Source: Actinomadura sp. NAK00032
GTDB lineage: Bacteria; Actinomycetota; Actinomycetes; Streptosporangiales; Streptosporangiaceae
Reading direction: 5' to 3'
DNA length: 64,000 bases
Assembly: GCF_013364275.1 (NCBI RefSeq)
Contig: NZ_CP054932.1
Coordinates: 7,378,001 to 7,442,000 of the forward strand
The first letter of the stretch is position 1, and each line of letters starts with the position of its first letter. The translations under genes were made by a program, and so were the position numbers. Positions 51,039 through 59,339 of the stretch are shown here, one piece after another. Under the pieces are notes generated by a model, which saw only the letters and a program-made list of their open reading frames with translations, was not told where the DNA came from and did no database searches.

Positions 51039-52019
51039 TTAGGCGCCCTGTTCAGGCCGGATGCCGAGTTCGGCGAGCAGCGCGGCGAACGCCCGCCGCT
51101 CCCGGGCCGGATCGACCAGCGGGCGCAGCGCGGCGCAGTGCTCGCGGAGCCGGTCGTAGTAGCCGCCGGCGTTCTTCTCCGCCGCGTACAGGGCGGCGGC
51201 CAGCGCCTCCGCGTCCCCGGCCGGGAAGTAGCCGGGGTGGTCCTCGCCGAGCAGCCCGATCGAGCCGGGCACGGCCGAGGCGATGACCGGCACCCCCGCC
51301 GCGAGCGCTTCGGACACCACGTTGGCCCCGCCCTCGTGCAGGGACGGCAGGACGAGCAGGCGGGCGCGCGCCAGGATCGCGAGGGCCTCGTCCCGGGGCA
51401 CCGGCCCGAGCCAGTCGTAGCGGGGGTTGCCCGCGGACTCGGCGGCGAGGCGGCCGGCGAGCCGCCGGTCCCGGGCCTCACCGGCGTGCGTGACGAGGAC
51501 GCGGGAGTCCGCCGGGAGCAGCCGCGTCGCGGCGGCGGGGCGCAGCGGGTCCTTCACCGGCCGGACGTGCGCCAGGAACGCCGCCTCGAAGCGGCCGGCG
51601 CGCGGCGGCCGGGGCGGGATGTCCGGAACGGACTGCACGATCACCCGGGCGCGGGCGGCGAGTTCCGGGCCGAGCCGGTCGGGGGCGTGCCGCTGCAGGA
51701 CGATCAGCCGCGCGGCCAGCGCGAGCACCTCGGGGTCCGTCCCGGCACTGCGCAGGTCCGGGTAGAGGTCCGTCCCGGTCAGCGCGATCACGATCGGCAC
51801 GCCGGGGCGGTCGGCGTGGAAGGCCCGGACGGCGGCGGCGCTCTTGCGGGCGTGCAGCGCGAAGAGGGCGGTGTACTCACCGGCCGTGGGACCGCGCGGG
51901 CAGTCCGCGCGGGTCTCCACCCGGTGGCCGAGCCCGCGCAGGATCGCGGCCCAGCGCGCGGCCGACACGCCGTTGCCGGACGTGCTGCCCGGCGCGTGCG
52001 GCGTGACGAGCAGGATCAC
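51039..52019 (-). CDS. senB: Selenosugar synthase SenB (GT4-like glycosyltransferase)
   Basis: 326 aa; the GTG overlaps the senA stop (GTGA). The sequence follows SenB closely as I recall it: VTPHAPGSTSGNGVSAARWA, FALHARKSAAAVRAF, ALTGTDLYPDL, ARVIVQSVPD, HVRPVKDPLRPAAATRLLP, NPRYDWLG, EGGANVVSEALAAGVPVIAS, PGSIGLLGEDHPGYFPAGD. SenB joins selenophosphate-derived selenium to a UDP-sugar, giving a selenosugar for selenoneine synthesis by SenA. The coupling with senA supports this. No sequence search was possible, so the symbol rests on remembered motifs. Confidence 0.83.
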   Translation of the reverse strand: MILLVTPHAPGSTSGNGVSAARWAAILRGLGHRVETRADCPRGPTAGEYTALFALHARKSAAAVRAFHADRPGVPIVIALTGTDLYPDLRSAGTDPEVLALAARLIVLQRHAPDRLGPELAARARVIVQSVPDIPPRPPRAGRFEAAFLAHVRPVKDPLRPAAATRLLPADSRVLVTHAGEARDRRLAGRLAAESAGNPRYDWLGPVPRDEALAILARARLLVLPSLHEGGANVVSEALAAGVPVIASAVPGSIGLLGEDHPGYFPAGDAEALAAALYAAEKNAGGYYDRLREHCAALRPLVDPARERRAFAALLAELGIRPEQGA

Positions 52020-53308
52020 CCGCCGGCCGCGCAGGTGCGGAACCCGCCGAGCACGTCCCGGCGGTCCGGCGGGAAGTAGTTCCGCATGGTGGTGCGCACG
52101 TACCGGCCGCGGGTGGCCCACGAGCCGCCGCGCAGCACCTTGCGGGTGCCGAAGAACTGCTCGGAGTTCTCGAAGTAGGCGTCCCGCTCGAAGTTGGGGT
52201 AGCCGGTGAAGTCGCTCGCCGTCCACTCCCACACGTTGCCGATCATGTGCCGGCAGCCGGCCGGGCTCTCCCCCGCCGCGCAGGACGCGACACCGGCCGG
52301 GCCGAGCCCGCGCCAGTCGGTCGCGGCGGTCGCGGCGTCCGGCTCGCCGTCGCCCCACGGGTAGGCGCCGGCGCGCGCGCCGCCGGTGGCGGCGTACTCC
52401 CATTCCGCCTCGGTCGGCAGCCGCCGCCCCGCCCAGCGGCAGTAGGCGTCCGCCTCCCACCAGCAGACATGGGTGACGGGCAGGTGCGGCTCAAGGTCGA
52501 GCCACGTGTCGAAGTGGCGGCGCCTCCAGCCCTCGGCGGGCGAGCCGCGCCAGTAGAGCGGATGGGTCGCGCCGGTGGCGGCGAGCCAGGCGCCGCCGTC
52601 CGACCACCACCGGGCGTCGGCGTACCCGCCCGTCTCGACGAACTCGGCGAACTCCCCCTGCGTGACCGGCGCGCGCCCCATCGCGAACGGCGCCACCTCG
52701 ACGCGGTGCGCCCACTTCTCGTTGTCGTACACGAAGGGGTCGGACTGGAGCGCGCCCAGTGTGAACGTCCCGCCGCCCACCTCGACGTCTCCCGGCAGCG
52801 GGCCGCCCGCGTCTTCCGGCGCCTGCACGTCGGTGAGGCCGGGCAGGTCCGGCGCGGAGTACCCGAGGCCCTGCCGCGTGTACGTGAACGCTTCGGTGTG
52901 GGTGTCGTAGTGGTGGACGGTGTAGCGGGCGAAATGCCGCACCACGTCGGTCGCGTCCGGGCGCATGACCTCTTCCACCACCCGGTCGGCGACGGTGCGC
53001 ATGTAGGACGCGGTCTCCTTGCGGGACGGCAGGACGAGCCGCCACCGGGTGTCGTGCGGGATCGCGCCGGAGTCGTAGAGGGCGTCCCCGAACGGCAGGA
53101 TCGGGTCGTGCCCGCAGGCGTCGCGGAGCACGAACTTCTCCTGGAACCAGGCGAGGTGGCCGATCTCCCAGAGCAGCGGGTTCACGGTCGGGAGCAGCGG
53201 CCCGACCAGCTGCTCGTCGTCGAGGTCCGCGACCAGCTGCAGGGCCCGCTCGCAGCCGTCGGCGACCCAGCCGGCCAGTTCCGCCGCGTCCAGAGGATAA
53301 GCCCGCAC
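52016..53308 (-). CDS. senA: Selenoneine synthase SenA (EgtB-like non-heme iron enzyme)
   Basis: 430 aa from the GTG VRAYPLDAAELAG. This start has GGGAGA in front and lies about 24 nt inside the transcript of the promoter at 53339-53367, while the upstream TTG would precede the transcript. The N-terminal DinB-like domain carries the iron ligands His (GHLAWF, near 51) and HYDTHTE (HX3HXE, near 133-139). The C-terminal FGE/SUMF1 domain has MIGNVWEWTASDF and KVLRGGSWATRGRYVRTTMRNYF. SenA forms the C-Se bond between hercynine and the selenosugar. EgtB is the alternative, but the coupled senB makes SenA more likely. Confidence 0.82.
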   Translation of the reverse strand: MRAYPLDAAELAGWVADGCERALQLVADLDDEQLVGPLLPTVNPLLWEIGHLAWFQEKFVLRDACGHDPILPFGDALYDSGAIPHDTRWRLVLPSRKETASYMRTVADRVVEEVMRPDATDVVRHFARYTVHHYDTHTEAFTYTRQGLGYSAPDLPGLTDVQAPEDAGGPLPGDVEVGGGTFTLGALQSDPFVYDNEKWAHRVEVAPFAMGRAPVTQGEFAEFVETGGYADARWWSDGGAWLAATGATHPLYWRGSPAEGWRRRHFDTWLDLEPHLPVTHVCWWEADAYCRWAGRRLPTEAEWEYAATGGARAGAYPWGDGEPDAATAATDWRGLGPAGVASCAAGESPAGCRHMIGNVWEWTASDFTGYPNFERDAYFENSEQFFGTRKVLRGGSWATRGRYVRTTMRNYFPPDRRDVLGGFRTCAAGG

Positions 53309-53338
53309 GCCGTTCTCCCGTCGTGGAGAGTGAGGCAA

Positions 53339-53367
53339 ATTATCCGGCGGGCCTATAGCGCCGTCAA
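53339..53367 (-). promoter_or_regulatory. Probable sigma-70-type promoter of senA
   Basis: On the minus strand TTGACG (53367-53362) and GATAAT (53344-53339) are separated by 17 bp, close to the vegetative consensus. Transcription should start near 53332, just ahead of the senA GTG. Confidence 0.65.
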
Positions 53368-53432
53368 CAGCCGCTCACCCCGTCCGGGACGGCCGCTGAA
53401 TGGGTCGGTCCCCGCAGGTCAGATAATTGTTA

Positions 53433-54269
53433 CTACGACGCTATTTCCATTTGCGGAACGGTGAACGGCTCCCGGCCGCCCGGGGCGCCGGTCCGCGTCC
53501 GCCCGCCGCTCTCGTAGCGGAAGGCGAACGGGACGCCGGCGGCGGCGAGGGGCCGCGGCCGGTCCATCAGGTGGAAGTGCAGGTGCGGCTCGGACGAGTT
53601 GCCGGAGTTGCCGACCTCGCCGAGGACGTCGCCCGCCCGGACCCGGTCGCCCTTCGCGACGCGCACCGAGCCGCGGCGCAGGTGCGCGAAGACCGCGTAC
53701 ACCCCGTCGCCGAGGTCGAGGGTGACGGAGTTGCCGACGATGAACCGTCCGCCCGACAGGGTCAGCAGGGAGAGCACCTGCCGGAACACCATGCCCTCGA
53801 CCAGCAGGTAGAGGAAAGCGGGCCAGGAGTTGCGGCTCCAGTGGTCGCGCTGCCGGCCGCCGGCCTGGACGACGACGCCGTCCGCCGGCGCGAGGACGTC
53901 CTGCCCGAACGCCGGGAACGTCTCCGGACGGGACGCGATCCGCCGGCGCAGCGGGCGCCACGGCTCCGCCGGGTCCGGGACGTGCACGAGGTCGATCGCG
54001 TACGTCTGGCCCAGCTCGTGCGTCCCGTGGCTCGGCACCTTGTCGGCGGGGCTGTTGACGGGCAGCCAGCGGCCGCGGACCGGGGCGTCCACGACGACCG
54101 GCTCCCGGTCCGCGCGCCCGCCGGGCACGAAGATCAGCACGACCCCGGCCCCGATCAGGGCGAACCCGGCGATCGCGAGCCGGTCGTCGCCGTGCAGGGA
54201 CTCGGTGAAGGTGAGCAGCAGCCCGAGCAGGACCAGCAGTGTGCGGAAACGGGCGATCGTCCTGAACAT
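53433..54269 (-). CDS. M23-family metallopeptidase (LytM-like), membrane anchored
   Basis: 278 aa. Two hydrophobic N-terminal segments (about 8-22 and 30-52) anchor it. The M23 domain has the first metal ligands in SHGTHELGQTYAIDLV, then ADGVV, and the GEVGNSGNSSEPHLHFHL motif with HLHFH. Such enzymes cut peptidoglycan cross-links or proteins outside the cell. It follows the ArsR-type gene by 16 bp in the same direction and is likely controlled by it. Confidence 0.88.
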   Translation of the reverse strand: MFRTIARFRTLLVLLGLLLTFTESLHGDDRLAIAGFALIGAGVVLIFVPGGRADREPVVVDAPVRGRWLPVNSPADKVPSHGTHELGQTYAIDLVHVPDPAEPWRPLRRRIASRPETFPAFGQDVLAPADGVVVQAGGRQRDHWSRNSWPAFLYLLVEGMVFRQVLSLLTLSGGRFIVGNSVTLDLGDGVYAVFAHLRRGSVRVAKGDRVRAGDVLGEVGNSGNSSEPHLHFHLMDRPRPLAAAGVPFAFRYESGGRTRTGAPGGREPFTVPQMEIAS

Positions 54270-54285
54270 CTTCTTCTCCGATCGG

Positions 54286-54792
54286 TCAGCGGCGCGTGGC
54301 GGCGAGCACGGCGAGCAGCGGTACCACCCGCTCGCCCGGGACGCTGTACTGCCCGCGCGCGGTGGTGCGCAGCCAGCCGGCCGCGACCAGCCGGCGCAGG
54401 TGGTGGTAGAGCTGGCCGGTCGTGCCGAGGCCCTCGTGGGCGGCCAGCTCGGCGGTGGTGCGGGCGCCGTGCAGGATCTCGCGGACCAGCAGCAGCCGCA
54501 CCGGGTGCGCCAGCGCGCCCAGCGTGTCGGCGGCCTGCGCCCAGTCGTCGGCGAGCAGGTCGCCCGCCGGGTGCCCCTGCTGCCACTCGTAGTGCTCGCC
54601 GGACGGCAGCGTCACCGAGCCGGTGAACAGCACGGCGCCGGGGTCGGCGGCGCGCTCCTTCAGGCCGCGCAGCGCCCAGAAGGCGTCCTCGGCGTCCGGC
54701 GGCTCGGCGCTCTCGGGAGGCCGGCCCTCCAGGCGGGCCACGCGCTCCTCCAGGCGGGCGACGCGGTCCGCCAGGCTCTCCTCCTCGGCCAT
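54286..54792 (-). CDS. ArsR-type winged-helix regulator with N-terminal coiled coil
   Basis: 168 aa. A short leucine-heptad coiled coil (SLADRVARLEERVARLEG) is followed by a region of about 70 residues and an ArsR-like DNA-binding domain (LGALAHPVRLLLVREILHGARTTAELAAHEGLGTTGQLYHHLRRLVAAGWL). No metal-binding Cys motif is present. A perfect palindrome TACGTAATTACGTA lies 11 bp upstream of its start and is the likely operator. It is first in an operon with the M23 gene. Confidence 0.85.
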   Translation of the reverse strand: MAEEESLADRVARLEERVARLEGRPPESAEPPDAEDAFWALRGLKERAADPGAVLFTGSVTLPSGEHYEWQQGHPAGDLLADDWAQAADTLGALAHPVRLLLVREILHGARTTAELAAHEGLGTTGQLYHHLRRLVAAGWLRTTARGQYSVPGERVVPLLAVLAATRR

Positions 54793-54803
54793 GCCTCCAA
54801 TAC

Positions 54804-54817
54804 TACGTAATTACGTA
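54804..54817. promoter_or_regulatory. Palindrome TACGTAATTACGTA, candidate ArsR operator
   Basis: A perfect 14-bp palindrome between the ArsR-type start (54792) and the end of the patatin gene. Its right half contains the patatin stop codon (TAA at 54811-54813 on the minus strand). Confidence 0.6.
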
Positions 54818-55815
54818 ACTTCCACAAACCCGCTGGGGGACGCCGGGCGGGGGCGGTACCGCGCCAGGTAGCCGGCGTGGTCCCAGTGGTCGAGGAAGCG
54901 GGCGGCGGCGTCCCGTCCGGCGGCGTACAGCTCCTCGCGCGCGGCCGCGTCCAGGTCGAAGTCGGTCGCGAGGACGCCGTCGGTGCGGGCGAACATCGTG
55001 CGCGCGACGATCGACGGCTCGTCCATCTGCACGCGGTCGTGCGCCTCCGCCATCGTCGAGATCAGCGACCGCCCGTAGCCGACGGGGCCGCGGACGCGGT
55101 GCCACCGCCGGTACATGCCGCCGGACGGGGGCCGCGCCGACAGCTTCACGCCGAACGTGGGCCAGCGGGGCTCGCGGTCCGCCCGGTCGAAGATGGTGAT
55201 CGGGTAGTTGGACAGCATGCCGCCGTCCACCTGCACGCTCCTGCGGCCGTCCGCGCGGCGGACGCGGCACGGCCGGAAGAACACCGGGATGGACGCCGAG
55301 GCGCGCACGGCGTCGGCCACCGGCTGCTCGTCGGGGTCGAGGCCGTAGCGGTCGTAGTCCCACGGCAGCCGCACCATGCGGCCGCTGCTGACGTCCGACA
55401 CCACGACGACCAGTTTGTAGGCGCGCTCGGGCGGCAGCGCCGAGCCGGGGTCGTGCAGCCTGAGCTGCCCGAACGTCTCCACGCCGCACTCGCGCAGCCG
55501 CGCGCCGATCCAGCGGTGCAGCGCGTCGCCCCGGTGCAGGCCGAGGGTCGCGAGCAGCGACACGCCCCGGACGACGGCGAACCGCGAGCCGTCCTGGAAG
55601 GACCGGTAGTCGACCTCGCGCATCACCCGGACCATGTCCGGGACGGGCATTCCCGCGGCCAGCAGCGACCCGACGATCGCGCCGGCGGACGTCCCGGCGA
55701 CGCGGGCGGGCGCGCCGAACCGGTAGCCCCGGTCCCGCATCTCCGCGATCGCGCCGACGAGCGCGATCCCCTTCACTCCGCCGCCCTCGAGAACGAGGTC
55801 CGCGCAGCCGTTCAT
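54811..55815 (-). CDS. Patatin-like phospholipase
   Basis: 334 aa from MNGCADLVLEGGGVKG with GGAGGGAGA in front; the longer frame overlaps regulatory DNA. GGGVKG forms the oxyanion hole, GTSAG holds the nucleophile Ser, and VDGG gives the catalytic Asp, completing the Ser-Asp dyad. A lipid acyl hydrolase acting on phospholipids or storage lipid is expected. No signal peptide is present, so it is probably cytoplasmic. It is divergent from the GH115 gene. Confidence 0.9.
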   Translation of the reverse strand: MNGCADLVLEGGGVKGIALVGAIAEMRDRGYRFGAPARVAGTSAGAIVGSLLAAGMPVPDMVRVMREVDYRSFQDGSRFAVVRGVSLLATLGLHRGDALHRWIGARLRECGVETFGQLRLHDPGSALPPERAYKLVVVVSDVSSGRMVRLPWDYDRYGLDPDEQPVADAVRASASIPVFFRPCRVRRADGRRSVQVDGGMLSNYPITIFDRADREPRWPTFGVKLSARPPSGGMYRRWHRVRGPVGYGRSLISTMAEAHDRVQMDEPSIVARTMFARTDGVLATDFDLDAAAREELYAAGRDAAARFLDHWDHAGYLARYRPRPASPSGFVEVT

Positions 55816-55972
55816 GGGCCATTCTCCCTCCGCCGCGAAATGTGCGGCGACTTGCGGCAGAGGAACGGGAAGACCCCCCGATTCGGGTTCCACTTGCCTT
55901 ACTTCTTGTTGATGCCCACTGCGGGCGCGCGGCAAGCCCGCCGCTAGGCCCGCCGAGACGGTCGGCGGCGGA

Positions 55973-55988
55973 TTCGAAAGGTTTCGAA
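55973..55988. promoter_or_regulatory. Operator 1 of the xylan operon, TTCGAAAGGTTTCGAA
   Basis: A perfect 7-bp inverted repeat with a GG centre, located 64 bp upstream of the -35 box of the GH115 promoter. It has the same core (TCGAAA-N2-TTTCGA) as operator 2. Confidence 0.7.
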
Positions 55989-56051
55989 GAAACGATCACC
56001 AGCGGCGGCCGCCGTGCGGGCACGCTGACCACTGAAAGCGTGGGCAAGTGG

Positions 56052-56080
56052 TTGACGCCAGGTGCGCTTGGGGTTACTTT
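56052..56080 (+). promoter_or_regulatory. Probable promoter of the xylan operon
   Basis: TTGACG (56052-56057) and TACTTT (56075-56080) with a 17-bp spacer, 65 bp upstream of the GH115 ATG. Confidence 0.55.
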
Positions 56081-56102
56081 CCTGTCTGATCTCGAAAAGC
56101 TA

Positions 56103-56116
56103 TCGAAATGTTTCGA
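56103..56116. promoter_or_regulatory. Operator 2 of the xylan operon, TCGAAATGTTTCGA
   Basis: A perfect 6-bp inverted repeat with a TG centre, about 15 bp after the expected transcription start. An extra half-site TCGAAA lies at 56092-56097. Binding here would block transcription; together with operator 1 it could form a loop. CGAA-N-TTCG-like operators have been described for xylan genes of streptomycetes. Confidence 0.65.
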
Positions 56117-56144
56117 GGCCGCTCCCCCACTGAGGAGACCGCCG

Positions 56145-59100
56145 ATGGGCAGAGCCCCGCGGACGTGGAAAGTCCTCCTGACCCTGGTCCCCACCGTCGT
56201 CGCCTTCACCGCCCTGCCCGCCGCGCGGCCGGCCGCTGCCGCTCCCGCGGGCCGCGGCCGGGCCGGCCCCGCCGATCCGGCGTCCTACATCTCCTTCCGC
56301 GACGGGCGCGGGCACTTCCCGCTCGTCGAGCACGGCAGGGCCGCTCCGCTGCTGGTCAGCGGCGCCGACTTCCCCGGCGTGCTGCGGGTCGTCGGCGACC
56401 TGCGGTCCGACGTCGAGCGGGTGACCGGTGTGAAGCCGGAGGTCACCACGGTCACCGGCGGGGCGCCGTCCGGGCGGGACGTCGTCATCGTCGGCACGAT
56501 CGGCAAGAGCCCGCTCATCGACGGGCTCGTCGCGTCCGGCAAGCTCGACGTGCGGGGCATCGCCGGCAAGTGGGAGACCTCGCTCGAACAGGTGGTGGAG
56601 CACCCGCTGCCGGGCGTCCGCCGCGCGTTCGTGATCGCCGGCAGCGACCAGCGCGGGACGATCTACGGCGCGTACGACGTGTCGAGGAGCATCGGCGTCT
56701 CGCCCTGGTACTTCTGGAACGACGTCCCGTCCGAGCACCGCCGCGCGCTGTACGTGAAGCCGGGCCGGCACACGCAGGGCACGCCCGCAGTGAAGTACCG
56801 GGGCTTCTTCATCAACGACGAGAACCCGGCGCTGAACCGGTGGGCGCCGAAGTTCTTCGGGCCGGGCAAGGCGCCCGGCTTCCCGGGCGGCTTCAACCAC
56901 GCGTTCTACGCCAAGATCTTCGAGACCATGCTGCGGCTGAAGGCCAACTACCTGTGGCCGGCGGTGTGGGGGCGGGCGTTCGCCGAGGACGACCCGCTGA
57001 ACCACGCGACCGCGAAGCGGTACGGCGTGGTCATGGGCACCTCCCACGAGGCGCCGATGATGCGCGGCATCGAGGAGTGGAACCGGCACGCCGTCCCGGC
57101 GCAGCGCGACGCGGACGGCACCATCGTCAAGCCGGGCCACGACCCGTACGGCGGCACCGGCGAGTGGAGCTACCGACGCAACGCCGCCGCCATCGAGAAG
57201 TACTGGAAAGACGGCGTCCAACGGATGGTCGAAGAGGACTTCGAGGGCGTCGTCACCCTCGGCATGCGCGGGAACGGCGACGTCAGCCTGCCGGACGGCG
57301 ACGGCATCGAGCTGATGCGCGGCATCATCGCCAAGGAGCGCGAGATCCTCGGCGACGTCACCGGCAAGGACCCGGCCGCCACCCCGCAGGTGTGGACGCT
57401 CTACAAGGAGGTCCAGCGCTACTGGGACCGGGGCCTGCGCGTGCCCGACGACGTCACGGTCGTCTTCACCGACGACAACTGGGGCAACATGCGCAAGATG
57501 CCCGACCGGAGCCTGCCGGACCGCGCGGGCGGATACGGGCTCTACTACCACTTCGACTACGTCGGCGGCGGACGCAACTACAAGTGGGTCGACACCGCGC
57601 AGCTCGGGAACACGTGGGAGCAGCTCCACCAGTCGTACCAGTACGGCATCCGCAATCTGTGGGTGGCGAACGTCGGCGACATGAAGGGCAACGAGCTGCC
57701 CCTCCAGTTCTTCCTCGACTACGCCTGGAACCCCGGCAAGTGGCCGCTGGAGAACCTCAGGGAATGGGAGCGGCAGTACGCCGCGCAGAACTTCGGCCCG
57801 GAGCACGCCGGCGAGATCGCCGAAGTCCTCGACACGTACGGGAATCTGCAGGCGCTGCGGAAGCCGGAACTGCTCAACCGCCGCATCACCCTCGACCCGG
57901 ACAAGGACCTGCCCACCGATTCCAGCGCCGTCGTCTATGACGACCAGCAGACGCCGTTCTACCTCAACCAGTACCGGGAGATGGCGACGCTGACCGCGCG
58001 CTGGAAGCGGCTGGCGGCGCAGGCGGAACGGATCCGCGAACGGCTGCCGAAGCAATACCAGGACGCCTACTACCAGCTCGTCCACTACCAGGTGAAGGCC
58101 ACCGCGAACCTGTACGAGCTGCGCGAGGCCGAGTTCACCAACATCCTGTACGCGAAGCAGGGACGGGCGGCCACGAACGACTACGCCGACCTCGCCGAGG
58201 CCCGCTTCGCCGACGACCAGGCGATGGCGAACCACTACAACACCGGGATCGCCGGCGGGAAATGGGACGGCTTCCAGAGCCAGCCGCACATCGGCTACGG
58301 CGACGTCGAACGCTACGGCCCGAACGCGCCCTGGCAGCAGCCCGAAAAGGACAACGTGGCCCTGCCGGACGAGATCTTCCCGAAGCTGAAGCGCATCGAG
58401 GTCCCGGATGGCGCCGACATGGGCGTGGCCGTCGACGGCTCCGACGAGTGGTGGCCGGCGGCGAAGTCCGAGGCCGTCCTGCCGGAGTTCAGCCCCTACC
58501 AGAGCGGCCCCGCGCAGTACATCGAGGTGTTCAACCGAGGGTCCGACCCCTTCCAGTACACGATCACACCCGGTGAGCCCTGGGTGCGCGTCACCCACGA
58601 CCGCGGACGAGTCGACAAGCAGATCCGCGCCACCGTGTGGATCGACTGGTCGCGCGCGCCCAAGGGCACCAGCCGCGTCCCCATCGAGGTCTCCGGGCCG
58701 GACGGGCGGACGGTGACCGTCCAGGCCGTCGTCGACAAGCCGGCGTCGTACCGGGCGCACGGTTTCGTCGAGGCCGGCGGCTACGTCTCCATGAACGCGG
58801 GCCATTACACCCGCGCGACGGACACGACGGCGGCGCGGTGGAAGCGGGTCCCCGGAATCGGGCGCACCGACGCCGGAATGGAGCCGTTCCCCGTCACCGC
58901 GTCCAGCCAGGAGCCCGGCAAGGGCCCGCGCCTCGAATACGACATGACGCTGACGACGACCGGCCCGGTGAAGGTCTGGGCCTACCTGTCGCCGCGCAAC
59001 AGCGTCCTTTCCACCGAGGGCCTGAAATACGCCGTCTCCATCGACGACGAGCAGCCGCAGGTCGTGAACGTCACGACGCAGACCGGCGCCAACGACACCA

Positions 59101-59339
59101 CGATGAACAAGCAGTGGGAGCGGAACACCTCCGACAACGTGAACCGCACGGTCACGACCCACACCATCACCCGATCGGGGACGCACACCCTGAAGTTCTG
59201 GATGGTCGACCCGACCGTCGTCCTGCAGAAGCTCGTGGTCGACACCGGAGGACTCAGGACCTCCTATCTCGGGCCCCCGGAAAGCCGGCGGGCCGGGTTT
59301 CGCTCAAGCCCCGTCCTTCAAGGAGGAACGAAACCATGA
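56145..59339 (+). CDS. Secreted GH115 alpha-glucuronidase
   Basis: 1,064 aa from the ATG at 56145 with GAGGAG in front; the upstream frame runs through promoter DNA. A signal peptide (about 1-33, ...RPAAAAPAG) is followed by GH115 domains: RRAFVIAGSDQRGTIYGAYDVSRSIGVSPWYFWNDVP, FINDENPALNRWA, RLKANYLWPAVWG, GTSHEAPMMRG, VTLGMRGNGDVSL and VVFTDDNWGNMRKMPDR. The family removes (4-O-methyl-)glucuronic acid side chains from glucuronoxylan. The C-terminal part (about 850-1064) is beta-rich. The xylanase gene overlaps its stop, so both are made together. Confidence 0.92.
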   Translation: MGRAPRTWKVLLTLVPTVVAFTALPAARPAAAAPAGRGRAGPADPASYISFRDGRGHFPLVEHGRAAPLLVSGADFPGVLRVVGDLRSDVERVTGVKPEVTTVTGGAPSGRDVVIVGTIGKSPLIDGLVASGKLDVRGIAGKWETSLEQVVEHPLPGVRRAFVIAGSDQRGTIYGAYDVSRSIGVSPWYFWNDVPSEHRRALYVKPGRHTQGTPAVKYRGFFINDENPALNRWAPKFFGPGKAPGFPGGFNHAFYAKIFETMLRLKANYLWPAVWGRAFAEDDPLNHATAKRYGVVMGTSHEAPMMRGIEEWNRHAVPAQRDADGTIVKPGHDPYGGTGEWSYRRNAAAIEKYWKDGVQRMVEEDFEGVVTLGMRGNGDVSLPDGDGIELMRGIIAKEREILGDVTGKDPAATPQVWTLYKEVQRYWDRGLRVPDDVTVVFTDDNWGNMRKMPDRSLPDRAGGYGLYYHFDYVGGGRNYKWVDTAQLGNTWEQLHQSYQYGIRNLWVANVGDMKGNELPLQFFLDYAWNPGKWPLENLREWERQYAAQNFGPEHAGEIAEVLDTYGNLQALRKPELLNRRITLDPDKDLPTDSSAVVYDDQQTPFYLNQYREMATLTARWKRLAAQAERIRERLPKQYQDAYYQLVHYQVKATANLYELREAEFTNILYAKQGRAATNDYADLAEARFADDQAMANHYNTGIAGGKWDGFQSQPHIGYGDVERYGPNAPWQQPEKDNVALPDEIFPKLKRIEVPDGADMGVAVDGSDEWWPAAKSEAVLPEFSPYQSGPAQYIEVFNRGSDPFQYTITPGEPWVRVTHDRGRVDKQIRATVWIDWSRAPKGTSRVPIEVSGPDGRTVTVQAVVDKPASYRAHGFVEAGGYVSMNAGHYTRATDTTAARWKRVPGIGRTDAGMEPFPVTASSQEPGKGPRLEYDMTLTTTGPVKVWAYLSPRNSVLSTEGLKYAVSIDDEQPQVVNVTTQTGANDTTMNKQWERNTSDNVNRTVTTHTITRSGTHTLKFWMVDPTVVLQKLVVDTGGLRTSYLGPPESRRAGFRSSPVLQGGTKP

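Noticed and set aside
53309..53338. TTG start of senA at 53338
   Set aside because: It would be upstream of the transcription start predicted from the TTGACG-17-GATAAT promoter and has no ribosome site.
55842..56144. N-terminal extension of the GH115 frame
   Set aside because: It runs through promoter and operator DNA and puts the signal peptide 100 residues inside; the ATG at 56145 has GAGGAG and an immediate signal peptide.
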